A DNA stretch of 46,090 nt from Erwinia typographi (GCF_000773975.1 NZ_JRUQ01000042.1:1-46090), one strand, 5' to 3'. Shown: positions 1 to 7,956, counted from the first letter of the stretch. Made by a program: numbers and translations. The notes: a model not told the origin generated them from the letters alone.

Positions 1-54
1 AAATCTATGTACAGGCTCGAAAAAATAACATGATGCATTTTTCTTACGCTAGCT

Positions 55-390
55 TTACTTTCTATCAGGTAAGCTTTCGAAGTTATCTATTGCTTCTTCG
101 CTAATCTCATTTTCAAAATTATTGATTAGCTGAGTCAGTTCCAGCTGTTCCTGGAATTTCGTTAGTAACAGCTCGGCATCTGATTTGATCAGACCATCTG
201 AAGACTCAAGGACCGAGTTTATTGCTTTATTAACACTACCAATCATCGCAGATACGCCACCTTCTTTGCCTGTTGCGAGCATTAGCGCACTGATGAGAAG
301 GGATTGTGTCTCAACTTGGGCCGTCAGTTGTTTTGCTTCCGCGTCCATAACCGACATTTTTGCAAGCATATTGAGTATGACGTTTTTCAT
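55..390 (-). CDS. iraP: IraP-like anti-adaptor protein (sigma-S stabilisation)
   Basis: A 111-residue soluble protein. Its first 40 residues follow the pattern I remember for E. coli IraP: MKN at the start, a leucine-rich helix, then K-x-L-x-AQVE and a hydrophobic helix (here residues 17-40). IraP binds the adaptor RssB and so protects RpoS from ClpXP; that role is family knowledge, not visible here. The protein is about 25 residues longer than E. coli IraP (86 aa), and the C-terminal half (an acidic amphipathic region ending near FESLPDRK) has no similarity I recognise. The ATG at 390 has an AAGG ribosome site 9-10 bases upstream. It stands alone at the left edge in AT-rich DNA. It could instead be an unrelated small coiled-coil protein. 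Confidence 0.55.
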   Translation of the reverse strand: MKNVILNMLAKMSVMDAEAKQLTAQVETQSLLISALMLATGKEGGVSAMIGSVNKAINSVLESSDGLIKSDAELLLTKFQEQLELTQLINNFENEISEEAIDNFESLPDRK

Positions 391-444
391 AAATGAACCT
401 TAATTCAATAGGTTGATTATCATCCCTGAGCATCTAAACTTAAG

Positions 445-672
445 GTGTCTTTAGTTTTAGCTGGCGCTAATTCAAAGGAGGTCACAATAAGTTCTCATGT
501 CAGAGAAAAACTATTCCAGATGGTGGGATATTATACCGATCAAAGTCTGCACGGCAATTCTGGCGCGGTGTTGTTGACAGATATTGAACGTTACAACGTT
601 CAGGGGCATGGTGCTCGTCAGATTGGACCGCTGCTGCAAGATTCTACCGGGGTTAACAGCACGGCAAGATAG
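445..672 (+). CDS. Small hypothetical ORF, doubtful
   Basis: An open frame of 75 codons with a GTG start, or 50 codons from the internal ATG at 520. I do not recognise the product, which is polar with no signal peptide or membrane segment. The strong AAAGGAGG ribosome site at 474-481 lies inside this frame. It points instead to an ATG at 497 in another frame, which stops after 26 codons. The mismatch between the best ribosome site and the longest frame suggests a decayed gene or a chance ORF. Confidence 0.22.
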   Translation: MSLVLAGANSKEVTISSHVREKLFQMVGYYTDQSLHGNSGAVLLTDIERYNVQGHGARQIGPLLQDSTGVNSTAR

Positions 673-712
673 CTATCTGCGGCAGGGGGAAAACAACCGA
701 GCACGATGAAAT

Positions 713-841
713 ATGTCATTAAATAACAATATATTGCAAACTGTTAGTGAAAGTGGGATATCACCGGAAAGGGGGATGAGCGTCACACCAAAGGTTAAGG
801 AAAAAGCTTTCTACTGCTGTACAGTTCCTCTTTATTTCTGA
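713..841 (+). CDS. Small ORF (42 aa) immediately upstream of a membrane protein gene
   Basis: A 42-codon frame from ATG 713 to TGA 839-841, 12 bases before the next gene. Its start (MSLNNNIL) resembles the start of the following protein (MSLRANIL), which may be chance or a short duplication. There is no clear ribosome site and no recognised family. It could be a leader peptide or non-coding. Confidence 0.18.
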   Translation: MSLNNNILQTVSESGISPERGMSVTPKVKEKAFYCCTVPLYF

Positions 842-853
842 AGAAGCACTTTT

Positions 854-1468
854 ATGTCATTGCGAGCAAATATCCTTCTTTTTATATTGTCTTCTGCCAT
901 CGTGTCAGCGGCAATGCTGATGTTGTTTGTTGATGTTTTCTGGTTTCATGATGGCGTTAAAGAAACCTCGTTCACAGAGATATCCCAGGAGCTTATCCTG
1001 GCCCTGATTGTATCGCTGCATATGTTTATGGCCAGGCGAAGAGACAGCATGTCGCACTGTGGTGTGTTGATCGCCGCCTTCTTCACCTGCATGTTTATTC
1101 GTGAAATGGATTTTTTATTTGATGAGTTATCACACGGGTCCTGGGTATGGTTTGCTCTGGGAGTTGCAGTATTGAGCATAGTTTACTGTCTGCTAAAACC
1201 CGCTTTGACGGTCAATCAGCTGATAAAAGTTATGAGTTATCCTTCCTTTGGGATGATGCTTTCCGGGATATTATCAATCCTGGTCTTCTCAAGGATATTC
1301 GGGATGGGGATACTGTGGGATGGATTGATGATTGATGGATATAATCGTCTGGTCAAAAATATGGTGGAAGAGGGTACTGAGCTTTTTGGTTATACTTTGT
1401 GTTTAATATCAACAGTCTGGCATTTGTTCCTGACCAGCAGGCCGTCGCAAAAACCGGATAAACAGTAA
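854..1468 (+). CDS. Six-span inner-membrane protein of unknown function
   Basis: A 204-residue very hydrophobic protein with predicted membrane segments near residues 6-28, 46-61, 69-84, 96-114, 130-153 and 177-194, and a short basic tail. Acidic residues cluster at membrane borders: E84/D86, D90/E91 and an EE-x-x-E motif at 172-176. They could bind a metal or cation, but that is inference. I do not recognise the family. The ATG at 854 follows AGAAG about 10 bases upstream, a weak ribosome site. The gene stands alone in AT-rich accessory DNA, and no neighbour suggests its role. Confidence 0.72.
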   Translation: MSLRANILLFILSSAIVSAAMLMLFVDVFWFHDGVKETSFTEISQELILALIVSLHMFMARRRDSMSHCGVLIAAFFTCMFIREMDFLFDELSHGSWVWFALGVAVLSIVYCLLKPALTVNQLIKVMSYPSFGMMLSGILSILVFSRIFGMGILWDGLMIDGYNRLVKNMVEEGTELFGYTLCLISTVWHLFLTSRPSQKPDKQ

Positions 1469-1511
1469 TCCGAATGATATACAAGTATCCCTCTTCAATA
1501 GGCTGAGCCTG

Positions 1512-1555
1512 AGAACAGTCGTCCACGGCGTTAACCTCTTGAAGAAGACTGTTCT
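1512..1555. repeat. 9-bp perfect inverted repeat, AGAACAGTC...GACTGTTCT
   Basis: AGAACAGTC at 1512-1520 is exactly complementary to GACTGTTCT at 1547-1555, with 26 bases between. It lies between the membrane protein gene and the Fur-regulated lipoprotein gene. No T-run follows, so it is not a typical intrinsic terminator. It could be a protein-binding site or an mRNA 3'-end hairpin. Confidence 0.4.
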
Positions 1556-1602
1556 GAGGGTGATAAATATAAAGAAGTGTCGAATAAGCGCGCCTGATGT
1601 TT

Positions 1603-1627
1603 TATAATGAGAATGATTTTCATTATA
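1603..1627 (+). promoter_or_regulatory. Fur box overlapping a consensus -10 element
   Basis: The core TGAGAATGATTTTCA (1608-1622) fits the Fur 7-1-7 consensus TGATAATnATTATCA with one mismatch per arm. The dyad extends to 12 bases per arm (1603-1614 and 1616-1627), with 11 of 12 positions complementary. A perfect TATAAT (1603-1608) forms its left edge, so bound Fur-Fe2+ would block RNA polymerase. It lies 12 bases upstream of the ATG at 1639, which means iron-repressed expression of that gene. Confidence 0.8.
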
Positions 1628-1638
1628 GGGACGTTGTC

Positions 1639-2004
1639 ATGGTAAAATCTCTGCTTTTTTGGGCTGTATTGCTTATTACGGCTTGCTCAAATCAGACAAA
1701 TAATCAAAACTCCGCAATTCCCAAACAGCTGATTGTTACCGCTCCTGCCTATCCGGCATATGCCGCAGCTAACAGGATAACCGGGTACGTTAAGTTTGAT
1801 TATGATGTTGGCGCTGACGGGAAGGTAAGTGAAATGAGAATAATTGACTCCAAGCCTCGGTTCTTATTTGAGGATGCGGTGGTCAAGGCTGTTTCCCAAT
1901 GGCGGTTTGAGAACAACAAACCCTACCACGGCTTACATAAGAGCGTCTTTTTCAGGATCAACTACGATCCAGGGATGAATAAAATTACCAAAGTCTTACG
2001 ATAA
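1639..2004 (+). CDS. TonB C-terminal-domain lipoprotein, iron-regulated
   Basis: A 121-residue lipoprotein precursor. Residues 1-15 form a lipoprotein signal ending in L-I-T-A before Cys16. Ser at +2 predicts sorting to the outer membrane. Residues about 32-110 match a TonB C-terminal domain: YPAYAAANRITGYV, then a DVGADGKVSEMRI strand and the A-V-x-x-W-R-F helix end. There is no N-terminal anchor plus Pro-rich spacer as in true TonB, so it is a stand-alone TonB-like domain in the periplasm. An upstream in-frame ATG at 1597 is rejected because it would put the Fur box inside the coding sequence. The Fur box suggests a role in iron uptake, perhaps contacting a TonB-dependent receptor; this is inference. 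Confidence 0.75.
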   Translation: MVKSLLFWAVLLITACSNQTNNQNSAIPKQLIVTAPAYPAYAAANRITGYVKFDYDVGADGKVSEMRIIDSKPRFLFEDAVVKAVSQWRFENNKPYHGLHKSVFFRINYDPGMNKITKVLR

Positions 2005-2167
2005 CCCACTTCGGGCGGTTTTAAGCGACCCGCAAGGGGGGAAATCCCTGGAAAATATCGGCGTTACGCCAGAGTGGAAGTCGCCGGATGAGACGGAGGC
2101 GTTAGTAAAAGCCACATGGGATGTAAGCAAAGATATTATCAAGCGAGCGCATATCAATACCTTTTAA
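1979..2167 (+). pseudogene. 3' remnant of an unknown gene, no start codon
   Basis: A frame open from 1979 to the TAA at 2165-2167. It contains no ATG, GTG or TTG but reads like real protein: its last 38 codons give a charged helical sequence including TEALVKATWDVSK and IIKRAHINTF. It overlaps the end of the TonB-like lipoprotein gene in another frame and stops 3 bases before the ketopantoate-reductase-like gene. It looks like the C-terminus of a gene cut off by the insertion or deletion that made this junction. The family is not recognised. Confidence 0.35.
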
Positions 2168-2170
2168 GCC

Positions 2171-3115
2171 TTATCTTACTTCGGCTGTTGCCAGTACCCT
2201 CTGCTGTAACAGGGGTAGCAGAATATCAAGTAACGGTGTGGCAACCTGGGCTTTACGCGCCAGCGTTTGCAGCCTTTGCAACTGCACGTCGATCTCCATG
2301 GGGCGATGCGCCAGCAGGTCCTGTAGCATCGACGGCGCATGCTTCTGGCGGTAAAAACGCGCGAGTAAATGCTCATCGGCCTGATCAATATTCACGCCGT
2401 AACCGGCTGCGACTGCTCGCGTCTCGGCCAGCAACTGCAAAAATTGCGTTTTGAGCGCGGGGATCTTCAGCACGTCGCTGGTATAAGAGTGCGTTAGGGT
2501 GGTGAGAAGCGAGCTGGCTACGTTAATGCGCAGTTTGTTCCATATCTCAGTACGGATTTCTGTGGTCAGCGTTATCGGCAAAGTAGCCTCCAGCTCAGTC
2601 TTAATCTTCTGTAATCGAGGGGTTAAAACATCCGTCCTCTCCCCCAGAAAGAATTTAAGGTGGTTTTGGCTGAGGCGAATGACGCCGGGCCTGATCACCG
2701 TTGCTGGACACTGCACCACGCAGCCTATCACCCGCTGCAAGCCAATACTCTCTCTTAAACTCTGGTATTCGCTGCTCTCATCATTGTCGAAATACCACCA
2801 GGGAATCCCATTTTGTGCAAACACCACCGGGGTATCTTCGCCAAGAAGAGAGGCCAGGCTGGTCGCTGCTGCGGGCAGGCTATAAGCCTTCAGGGTACAG
2901 ATCACCAAATCTTGTTGCCCAAGCTGACTGGCATCATCGCTGGCGATGACGTTGACCACAAACTCCTCATCAGGCGTCTGAAACCTCAGCCCGTTGAGCT
3001 GAATTGCCGCTAAATGCTGGCCCCTGGCAACCACACTGACTTCAAAACCTGCCCGTGCCAGTAGCGCAGCGAGAGTTCCGCCAACCGCCCCTGCACCAAA
3101 AATAGCTATTCGCAT
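2171..3115 (-). CDS. 2-dehydropantoate 2-reductase family protein (PanE/ApbA paralogue)
   Basis: A 314-residue NADP-dependent reductase. The Rossmann motif GAGAVGG is at residues 7-13 and AQNG is at 100-103. The catalytic region E-I-W-N-K-L-R-I-N gives Lys194 and Asn198, and Glu274 sits in MEID. The 80-residue spacing of Lys194 and Glu274 equals the K176-E256 spacing of E. coli PanE, so the enzyme should be active. Family members reduce ketopantoate or other 2-oxo acids to hydroxy acids. The gene is divergent from the ABC permease operon and shares its control region. It is therefore more likely a pathway enzyme or a second copy than the housekeeping panE. Confidence 0.85.
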   Translation of the reverse strand: MRIAIFGAGAVGGTLAALLARAGFEVSVVARGQHLAAIQLNGLRFQTPDEEFVVNVIASDDASQLGQQDLVICTLKAYSLPAAATSLASLLGEDTPVVFAQNGIPWWYFDNDESSEYQSLRESIGLQRVIGCVVQCPATVIRPGVIRLSQNHLKFFLGERTDVLTPRLQKIKTELEATLPITLTTEIRTEIWNKLRINVASSLLTTLTHSYTSDVLKIPALKTQFLQLLAETRAVAAGYGVNIDQADEHLLARFYRQKHAPSMLQDLLAHRPMEIDVQLQRLQTLARKAQVATPLLDILLPLLQQRVLATAEVR

Positions 3116-3164
3116 GCTTTTCCTTATAGTGAAAGTGAATAAGAGAGCGCCTTGCTAATATAGA

Positions 3165-3192
3165 TATCCTGATAAAAATAACGCCTATCCTG
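3165..3192. promoter_or_regulatory. Divergent control region with TATCCTG direct repeat
   Basis: The heptamer TATCCTG occurs at 3165-3171 and 3186-3192, 21 bases or two helical turns apart. It is in the AT-rich gap (3116-3320) between the reductase gene and the permease operon. The reverse complement CAGGATA appears at 18162-18168, upstream of the binding-protein gene at the far end of the cluster. A shared activator site is possible. No firm -35/-10 pair could be assigned. Confidence 0.3.
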
Positions 3193-3320
3193 CAATAAAT
3201 ATATGCTTACCTGAATTTATGCATTTAATCTATATATTTCTAATTAAGTACGCTGGATATAACAATAATGTCGTTTTCTTCTGGACTGTAGCAGATATTC
3301 TTCCTGTCGGAGGAATTACT

Positions 3321-4307
3321 ATGAACAGTACCATTACCTATGTAAGCTGGCGTGTTCTTCAGGTTGTCCCCACGCTCATTATTATTATTCTTTTAGCATT
3401 TGGCTTAATGAAGCTTGCGCCGGGAGATATGGCCGATGTTATCGCTGCGCAATCAGGCGGTGCTTCACCTGAATACATGAATGAAATGCGCCATTTATAT
3501 GGCCTCGACGTGCCATTATGGCAGCAGTTTGCTAACTACCTGCACTCGCTGTTTACTCTCAATATGGGCTACTCGTTTCTCTACAACGCTCAGGTGTCCG
3601 AGCTGATTTTTAGCCGTCTGCCGGCCACGTTATTACTGGCTCTGACGGCTATTCTGTTTGCCCTTATTGTTGGGGTGTTGTTGGGGATTGTGGCCGCCCG
3701 TTACCGGGGATCATTTCTGGACGGTTTCATCTCAGTATTCTCAACGATTGGCTTTGCCACTCCGCTTTTTTGGATCGGGCTACTGTTTATCGTGCTCTTC
3801 TCACTCGGGTTGGGATGGTTTCCGGTGGGAGGATTCTCTACTGTTGGGGCCGGGCATACCGGACAGTGGGGCTATGTGCTCGACGTACTGCACCATTTAG
3901 TTTTACCCGCCTTTTCACTCAGTCTGTTCTTTTTGTCAGTGTATGTCCGCTTAACCCGATCGGCGATGCTTGATGTTTATCATCAGGATTATGTTCGCAC
4001 CGCGCGGGCAAAAGGATTACGGGAGTGGCGGGTCATCTTCAGTCACATGCTGCGTAACGCTGCGCTACCAATTGTTACCCTGACTGGACTGGAAATCGGT
4101 GGCCTGCTGAGTGGTTCGGTGGTCATTGAAACCGTTTTTGGCTGGCCCGGCATTGGTCGGCTGGCTTATGACGCGGTGCTGCAACGCGATATCAATTTAC
4201 TGCTGGGCATCTTTTTGCTGAGTTCGCTACTGGTGGTGGCGATGAATCTGCTGGTCGATCTGTTGTACGTGGCACTTGACCCACGAATTGGGAGACGTCG
4301 TTCATGA
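3321..4307 (+). CDS. Peptide-type ABC transporter permease, DppB family
   Basis: A 328-residue inner-membrane permease of the dipeptide/oligopeptide/nickel class. The N-terminus RVLQVVPTLIIIILLAF, the LAPGDMAD segment after the first span and the coupling loop near the end (DYVRTARAKGL, then HMLRNAALPI and SVVIETVFGWPGIGRL) are typical of DppB/GsiC proteins. The start chosen is ATG 3321, preceded by GGAGG (3309-3313); the upstream in-frame ATG at 3219 lacks a ribosome site and adds non-family sequence. The next gene overlaps by 4 bases (ATGA), so the two permeases are translationally coupled. They should form a heterodimer served by the fused ATPase of this operon and the binding protein encoded at 16455-18056. 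Confidence 0.92.
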   Translation: MNSTITYVSWRVLQVVPTLIIIILLAFGLMKLAPGDMADVIAAQSGGASPEYMNEMRHLYGLDVPLWQQFANYLHSLFTLNMGYSFLYNAQVSELIFSRLPATLLLALTAILFALIVGVLLGIVAARYRGSFLDGFISVFSTIGFATPLFWIGLLFIVLFSLGLGWFPVGGFSTVGAGHTGQWGYVLDVLHHLVLPAFSLSLFFLSVYVRLTRSAMLDVYHQDYVRTARAKGLREWRVIFSHMLRNAALPIVTLTGLEIGGLLSGSVVIETVFGWPGIGRLAYDAVLQRDINLLLGIFLLSSLLVVAMNLLVDLLYVALDPRIGRRRS

Positions 4308-5173
4308 CTGTCGCTGTTCTTAGTCCGCCGCGCCGCGTGTCAGCCGGTTTGCGACGCCTGAGCCGTTCCCCCTCATTACTCATCGGCTTGCTGTTGCTGG
4401 CTGCAATCATTATTTGCGCAATTATCGCTCCCTGGCTTTTTCCCGGCGATCCGCGTGAAATGGTCGGCGCCCCTAACCAGTGGCCCGGTACTGCTGTCGG
4501 CTACCCTTTAGGTACCGATATGATGGGCCGTGATGTCATGGCGCAGCTGTTCTATGGCGCTCGCGCATCTCTTTCAATTGGTTTAATCGCAACGGCGTTA
4601 TCGCTGGTTTCTGGTGTGGCGATCGGCGTGATTGCCGGCTATTTCGCCTCAACCTGGCTTGATGACGTTTTGATGCGCTTCACCGAAGTCTTTCTCACCA
4701 TGCCTCGCCTGCTTTTTGCCATCGCGATCATTCTGGTGCTGGGGCCAACCCTGCTTAGTTTATCACTGGCATTAGGGGCAACATCCTGGCCTCAAATTGC
4801 CCGACTGGTGCGCGCCGAAGCGATGAAAATTCGCGAGCAGGATTTTATTCGCGCGGCTTCAACCATTGGATTGGGCGATTTTCGCATCATCTTCCGTCAC
4901 GTTCTGCCAAACAGCATCACCCCTGTGATGGTGGCGTCCTCCGTATTGATTGCGCAGATTATCCTGTCTGAAGCTTCTCTCTCTTTTCTCGGTCTGGGCG
5001 ATCCCAGCCTCGTCTCCTGGGGCGGCATGGTTGGTGCCGGGCGTGAAGTGTTGCGAACCGCATGGTACATGGCCGCGCTGCCGGGCCTGGCGATATTTAT
5101 TACCGTGATGAGCTTTATGCTGATCGGTAATGGTCTGAACGACATTTTTAACCCACGTTTAGCGGGGAAGTAA
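4304..5173 (+). CDS. Peptide-type ABC transporter permease, DppC family
   Basis: A 289-residue partner permease. The first span follows a basic N-terminus (residues 24-45) and is followed by the LGTDMMGRDV motif that marks DppC/OppC/GsiD proteins. The C-terminal coupling loop reads DFIRAASTIG...IIFRHVLPN, and SEASLSFLGLGDP is the conserved segment near the end. It begins in a 4-base overlap with the DppB-type gene and is followed after 4 bases by the rhodanese gene. The substrate cannot be deduced from permease sequence; the neighbouring enzymes suggest a small organosulfur or peptide-like compound. Confidence 0.92.
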   Translation: MTVAVLSPPRRVSAGLRRLSRSPSLLIGLLLLAAIIICAIIAPWLFPGDPREMVGAPNQWPGTAVGYPLGTDMMGRDVMAQLFYGARASLSIGLIATALSLVSGVAIGVIAGYFASTWLDDVLMRFTEVFLTMPRLLFAIAIILVLGPTLLSLSLALGATSWPQIARLVRAEAMKIREQDFIRAASTIGLGDFRIIFRHVLPNSITPVMVASSVLIAQIILSEASLSFLGLGDPSLVSWGGMVGAGREVLRTAWYMAALPGLAIFITVMSFMLIGNGLNDIFNPRLAGK

Positions 5174-5177
5174 TGCT

Positions 5178-6788
5178 ATGGCTGAAGCAAAAATTCAGGT
5201 AATCGACGTGTTCGCTATCAGAGACGCTTTGCGGGATCGGCGTGAGCTGGCGCTGATTGATGTTCGTGAGCCCGGTGAGTTTGGCGCAGGGCACGCATTG
5301 CTGGCGGTTAATCTGCCGCTGAGCGAACTTGAAGTTCGGGTGAGGCAGGCAATCCCCAGGCGTACCACCCGCATTATTGTGCAGGACAGAGAAGGCGGTG
5401 AACGAGCGCGTAAGGCCATCCTTCGCCTGAGGCAATCAGGCTACACTAACGTCTATCTGGCGCAGGGTGGGGTAGATGCCTGGCAGAAAGAGGGGCACGC
5501 GCTATTTCAGGGCGTCAACGTTCCCAGTAAAGCGTTTTCAGAGTGGGTTGAAGTACAAAAGCACACGCCGGCCATTTCCGCTGAACAAGTGCATTCCTTG
5601 CAGCAGGAGGGAAAACCCTTACTTTTGCTTGATGGCCGTACGCCCGAAGAATTTATCCAGCACCATATTCCCGGCGCGATTAACTGCCCCAATGCTGAGC
5701 TGGTGGACTGGTTCTCGCGGCAGCAGTTACCTGACAATTTGCCGGTGGTGATCACCTGCGCCGGACGCACGCGCGGGATTATTGGCGCTCAGTCGCTGAT
5801 CGAAGCGGGGATCAGGCAGCCCGTTGCCGCGCTGGCCGGGGGGACGCAAGCCTGGCGCATTGCCGGGCTGCCGTTGAGTCATGGCGAGCAGGATCATCCG
5901 CTGTTTAAGGCCCAGCCAGCGCAGCCCGCTTTCCCGGAACATTACGCGGTATCTGTTGCCACCATTACCCATGCGCAGCTGGAGCAGCGGCGAGCAGATG
6001 AACAGCAAACCACCTATCTGTTTGACGTGCGTACACGAGAAGAGTATCAGGCTGGCACGCTGTCGGATGCTCAATGGCTGCCCGGTGGTCAACTGATTCA
6101 GACTATCGATGAATATGCCGCCACGCGTGGCGCGCTTATCGTATTGTTCGATCCAACGGGGTCGCGAGCCCTGGTTACGGCAAGATGGCTGTATCAACTT
6201 GGCTGGTCCGTGAGCGTCTTGCCGGATGATGAGGCCCTCCGTCAGCCTCAACCGAAGCAGCCCGAGCTTAGCGAACTGTTCCCAGGCGTCACAACGCTTT
6301 CTCCCGCAGATGCTTACGCCCGGTTAACCAACGATGTGCAATTACTCAGCGCCGATCGCAGCAAACAGCATCTGCAAAATCATGTTGCAGGCGCACGCTG
6401 GGTAAACCGTGCACGCCTGCAAAAGCTGACCGAAGAGCTCAATGTGGATAAACCAGTTTGGATCTTTGCTGCGCAAACTGCTCTGGCCTGGGCGATTGCC
6501 TGGGATCTTCGTACCGACTTTGGCATCAATGCGCAGGTCATAACCGGTGATGTCGCTGCATGGCAGAGTGCAGGGTGGTCGCTGACGCAGGACGAGGCAC
6601 TCAGCGACAAAGAGCGTATCGATTTCCTGTTCTGGCTGCACGACCGCCACAGCGGCAACTTACAGGCCTCGCGTGATTACCTTGCCTGGGAAGCCAGCCT
6701 GCCAGACCTCGTCGAGCGTGAAGGGCTGCACGGTTTTCGTCGACTCCAGGATGAGCGCCACCCAACTAAAGAGGGGATCGGCGTATGA
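5178..6788 (+). CDS. Four-domain rhodanese-like protein with one catalytic cysteine
   Basis: A 536-residue cytoplasmic protein made of four rhodanese-homology domains, roughly residues 5-110, 130-240, 265-355 and 370-470, plus a helical tail. Each starts with a D-V-R or D-G-R type segment (IDVREPGEF, LDGRTPEEF, FDVRTREEY). Only domain 2 keeps the active-site loop, C-A-G-R-T-R with Cys194. The loop has Asp in place of Cys in domain 1 (VQDREGG) and no Cys in domains 3 and 4. The protein probably carries sulfane sulfur on Cys194; the other domains may be structural or regulatory. It lies between the permeases and an enolase-superfamily gene, overlapping the latter by 4 bases, so sulfur transfer is part of this importer's pathway. 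Confidence 0.88.
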   Translation: MAEAKIQVIDVFAIRDALRDRRELALIDVREPGEFGAGHALLAVNLPLSELEVRVRQAIPRRTTRIIVQDREGGERARKAILRLRQSGYTNVYLAQGGVDAWQKEGHALFQGVNVPSKAFSEWVEVQKHTPAISAEQVHSLQQEGKPLLLLDGRTPEEFIQHHIPGAINCPNAELVDWFSRQQLPDNLPVVITCAGRTRGIIGAQSLIEAGIRQPVAALAGGTQAWRIAGLPLSHGEQDHPLFKAQPAQPAFPEHYAVSVATITHAQLEQRRADEQQTTYLFDVRTREEYQAGTLSDAQWLPGGQLIQTIDEYAATRGALIVLFDPTGSRALVTARWLYQLGWSVSVLPDDEALRQPQPKQPELSELFPGVTTLSPADAYARLTNDVQLLSADRSKQHLQNHVAGARWVNRARLQKLTEELNVDKPVWIFAAQTALAWAIAWDLRTDFGINAQVITGDVAAWQSAGWSLTQDEALSDKERIDFLFWLHDRHSGNLQASRDYLAWEASLPDLVEREGLHGFRRLQDERHPTKEGIGV

Positions 6789-7936
6789 GAACGGCAATCC
6801 CTCCGGGCTCATCACCACCGCGTGGAGTCATCCGCGAGGTCGAGCTTTGGCCGCTGCGTATTCCGTTAAAAAGCCCTCTCCAGATAGCGGTGGGAAAACA
6901 GCGGCAGAGCATTGAGGTGGTTATCGTCCGCCTGCATACCGAAGAGGGCGTATCTGGGCTGGGCGAGACCCAGGCCTGGCAGCGACAGGGAAGTAATGAA
7001 ACGCTGGCAGGATTGGTGGATGTGCTGAAAAACCAGCTTATTCCTCAGCTGATTGGGCGGTCTGTTTTTGACATTGCGCAGATCGCCCAGCAGTTTGACG
7101 CGTTAATTTATGGTCGACTGTCCGCTAAAGCCGCCCTGTTAGATGCCTTATACGACGCGCAAGCTAGGTTGCTCAATGTCCCTGTATGGCAGCTTTTAGG
7201 TGGACGCGCGCGCGACAGCATTGAAACCGGCGCGGTGCTGACTATTGCACAACCCTCCGAGGCCGTAGAGCAGGCGCAATCCTTCTACCAGCAGGGCTAT
7301 CGCCATTTCAGCGTGAAGGTGGGCAAGGACATCCGCAGGGATATTCAGACTCTTGCCGCAATACGCTATGAACTGGGCGATGAGATTCGACTGCTGGTGG
7401 ATGCCAATGCCGCCCTCGAATTTGACGATGCGCTGCGGCTGCTGAAGGGCATTGAGCCATTCAACGTTGAAGCTGCTGAGCAACCGCTTGCCGCGCACGA
7501 TCTCAGAGGATTAGCAGAGTTAGCGTCCCGCACGCCCGTCCCTTTAATTCTGGATGAAAGCATCACCACCCAGGCTGACTTGCTGAATATCATCCCACAA
7601 CGGATTGCTCACGCGCTTCATACCAAAACGGCCAAAAACGGCGGCGTCTGGCACATTCGTCCGCTATGGCAACTGGCGCATGCCGCCGGTTGGCGGGTAA
7701 GGCCCGGAAATCATCCTGCCACCTCGCTGGCAACGTTGTCAGTCGCACACCTTGCCACAGCCTGGCCCCATAGCCTTATCCCTTCACCGTTTACTCAGAG
7801 CGTGACCCACGATCTTGAGGGCGATGTGGTGACTGAACCGCTAAAAGTCGATCGGGCCCACCTGACGGTCAGCGATAAGCCTGGCTGGGGTGTTGAGCTG
7901 GACATTAAGCAACTTGCCCGCTGGCTGGCAGGCTAA
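6785..7936 (+). CDS. Enolase-superfamily enzyme (dipeptide epimerase/muconate cycloisomerase-like)
   Basis: A 383-residue protein of the muconate-lactonising-enzyme subgroup. Metal ligands are visible: Asp206 (VDAN), Glu232 (VEAAEQP) and Asp257 (LDES). The catalytic Lys178 lies in HFSVKVG, and the second lysine region is K-T-A-K-N-G-G (281-287). The usual K-x-K acid/base motif reads S-V-K here, so the first lysine is Ser176. That argues against plain two-base epimerisation and may mean a different reaction on a carboxylate carbon acid. The start overlaps the rhodanese stop (ATGA), and the ATPase gene follows after 20 bases. Dipeptide epimerase is the usual automatic label; the true substrate is unknown. 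Confidence 0.82.
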   Translation: MRTAIPPGSSPPRGVIREVELWPLRIPLKSPLQIAVGKQRQSIEVVIVRLHTEEGVSGLGETQAWQRQGSNETLAGLVDVLKNQLIPQLIGRSVFDIAQIAQQFDALIYGRLSAKAALLDALYDAQARLLNVPVWQLLGGRARDSIETGAVLTIAQPSEAVEQAQSFYQQGYRHFSVKVGKDIRRDIQTLAAIRYELGDEIRLLVDANAALEFDDALRLLKGIEPFNVEAAEQPLAAHDLRGLAELASRTPVPLILDESITTQADLLNIIPQRIAHALHTKTAKNGGVWHIRPLWQLAHAAGWRVRPGNHPATSLATLSVAHLATAWPHSLIPSPFTQSVTHDLEGDVVTEPLKVDRAHLTVSDKPGWGVELDIKQLARWLAG

Positions 7937-7956
7937 ATTTTTCCCGGGAGAACAGC

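Noticed and set aside
3219..3320. Upstream start for the DppB-type permease
   Set aside because: It lacks a ribosome site and adds 34 residues absent from the family; ATG 3321 has GGAGG.
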